A stretch of DNA of 6,218 nt from Deltaproteobacteria bacterium (GTDB lineage Bacteria; Desulfobacterota; DSM-4660; Desulfatiglandales; HGW-15), in contig JAFGDF010000172.1 of NCBI GenBank assembly GCA_016932235.1, forward strand, positions 1 through 6,218, read 5' to 3'. A program made the translations under genes and the position numbers. Below, piece after piece: positions 6,153-6,218 of the stretch; the stretch's first letter is position 1, and each line of letters begins with the position of its first letter. Below the pieces are notes generated by a model, which was given only the letters and a program-made list of their open reading frames with translations, made no database searches and had not been told where the DNA came from.

Positions 6153-6218
6153 GGAGGCTGTTTGACAATGTCCAGATGCAAGGCTTCCGAAATCCCGAGG
6201 AATGAGGCGTACATAGAA
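6153..6218. repeat. Left part of the large imperfect palindromic repeat
   Basis: ggaggctgtttg at 6153 opens a 60-nt arm ending in gtac (6209-6212), followed by the loop atagaa (6213-6218), where the window ends. The last 26 bases are identical to bases 1-26. Joined to 27-87, this would complete a hairpin element of about 127 bp. It sits upstream of the heptosyltransferase gene, about 50 bp before its start codon. Confidence 0.8.

Noticed and set aside
6100..6168. 23-residue N-terminal extension of the heptosyltransferase from ATG 6168
   Set aside because: It is encoded partly by the terminal repeat and precedes the conserved family start at MDLKNKKILIIKLR.
1..6218. CRISPR array, tRNA or rRNA genes, or prophage genes
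   Set aside because: No regularly spaced repeats with unique spacers, no tRNA or rRNA signatures and no phage-type proteins were seen on either strand.

Overview
The window carries five protein-coding genes separated by unusually repeat-rich intergenic DNA. A Gram-negative host is clear: there is a SlyB-like outer-membrane lipoprotein and an LPS-type heptosyltransferase. Short palindromic G/C-run hairpins, 'accgcagaat' and 'atatcgaat' type repeats and a long imperfect palindrome at the window ends resemble dispersed repeats I associate with Desulfobacterota (former Deltaproteobacteria) and Nitrospirota genomes. That placement is from memory and is not proven here.

Layout: 1-237 is repeat DNA (half of a large palindromic element, then two G/C-run hairpins). 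238-747 (+) encodes a DmsB-like protein with four [4Fe-4S] clusters and no visible partner subunits. 748-1306 is gene-free and repeat-laden. 1307-1335 is a good sigma70-type promoter for the SlyB-like lipoprotein gene (1389-1847, +). This gene converges, with a 2-bp gap, on a Ste24-type M48 membrane metalloprotease (1850-3124, -). 3125-3854 holds that gene's promoter, one degenerate hairpin repeat and a striking 232-bp element bounded by perfect 22-bp inverted repeats. 3855-5072 (+) encodes a bacterial two-domain 6-phosphofructo-2-kinase/fructose-2,6-bisphosphatase. Its 3' end overlaps by 26 bp the end of a convergent GT9 heptosyltransferase gene (5047-6099, -). 6153-6218 is the other half of the terminal palindrome.

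The first 26 and last 26 bases are identical and fall in the middle of the palindromic element. Either the window is a contig that stopped at both ends in copies of the same dispersed repeat (favoured, since the genes look chromosomal), or it is a circular molecule of about 6,192 bp.

The genes do not form one pathway. Three concern the cell envelope (lipoprotein, membrane protease, LPS core glycosyltransferase), one is an anaerobic-type electron-transfer subunit, and one predicts fructose-2,6-bisphosphate metabolism, a signal normally regarded as eukaryotic. The best candidates for something under-described are the bacterial PFK-2/FBPase-2 and the 232-bp inverted-repeat element just upstream of it.
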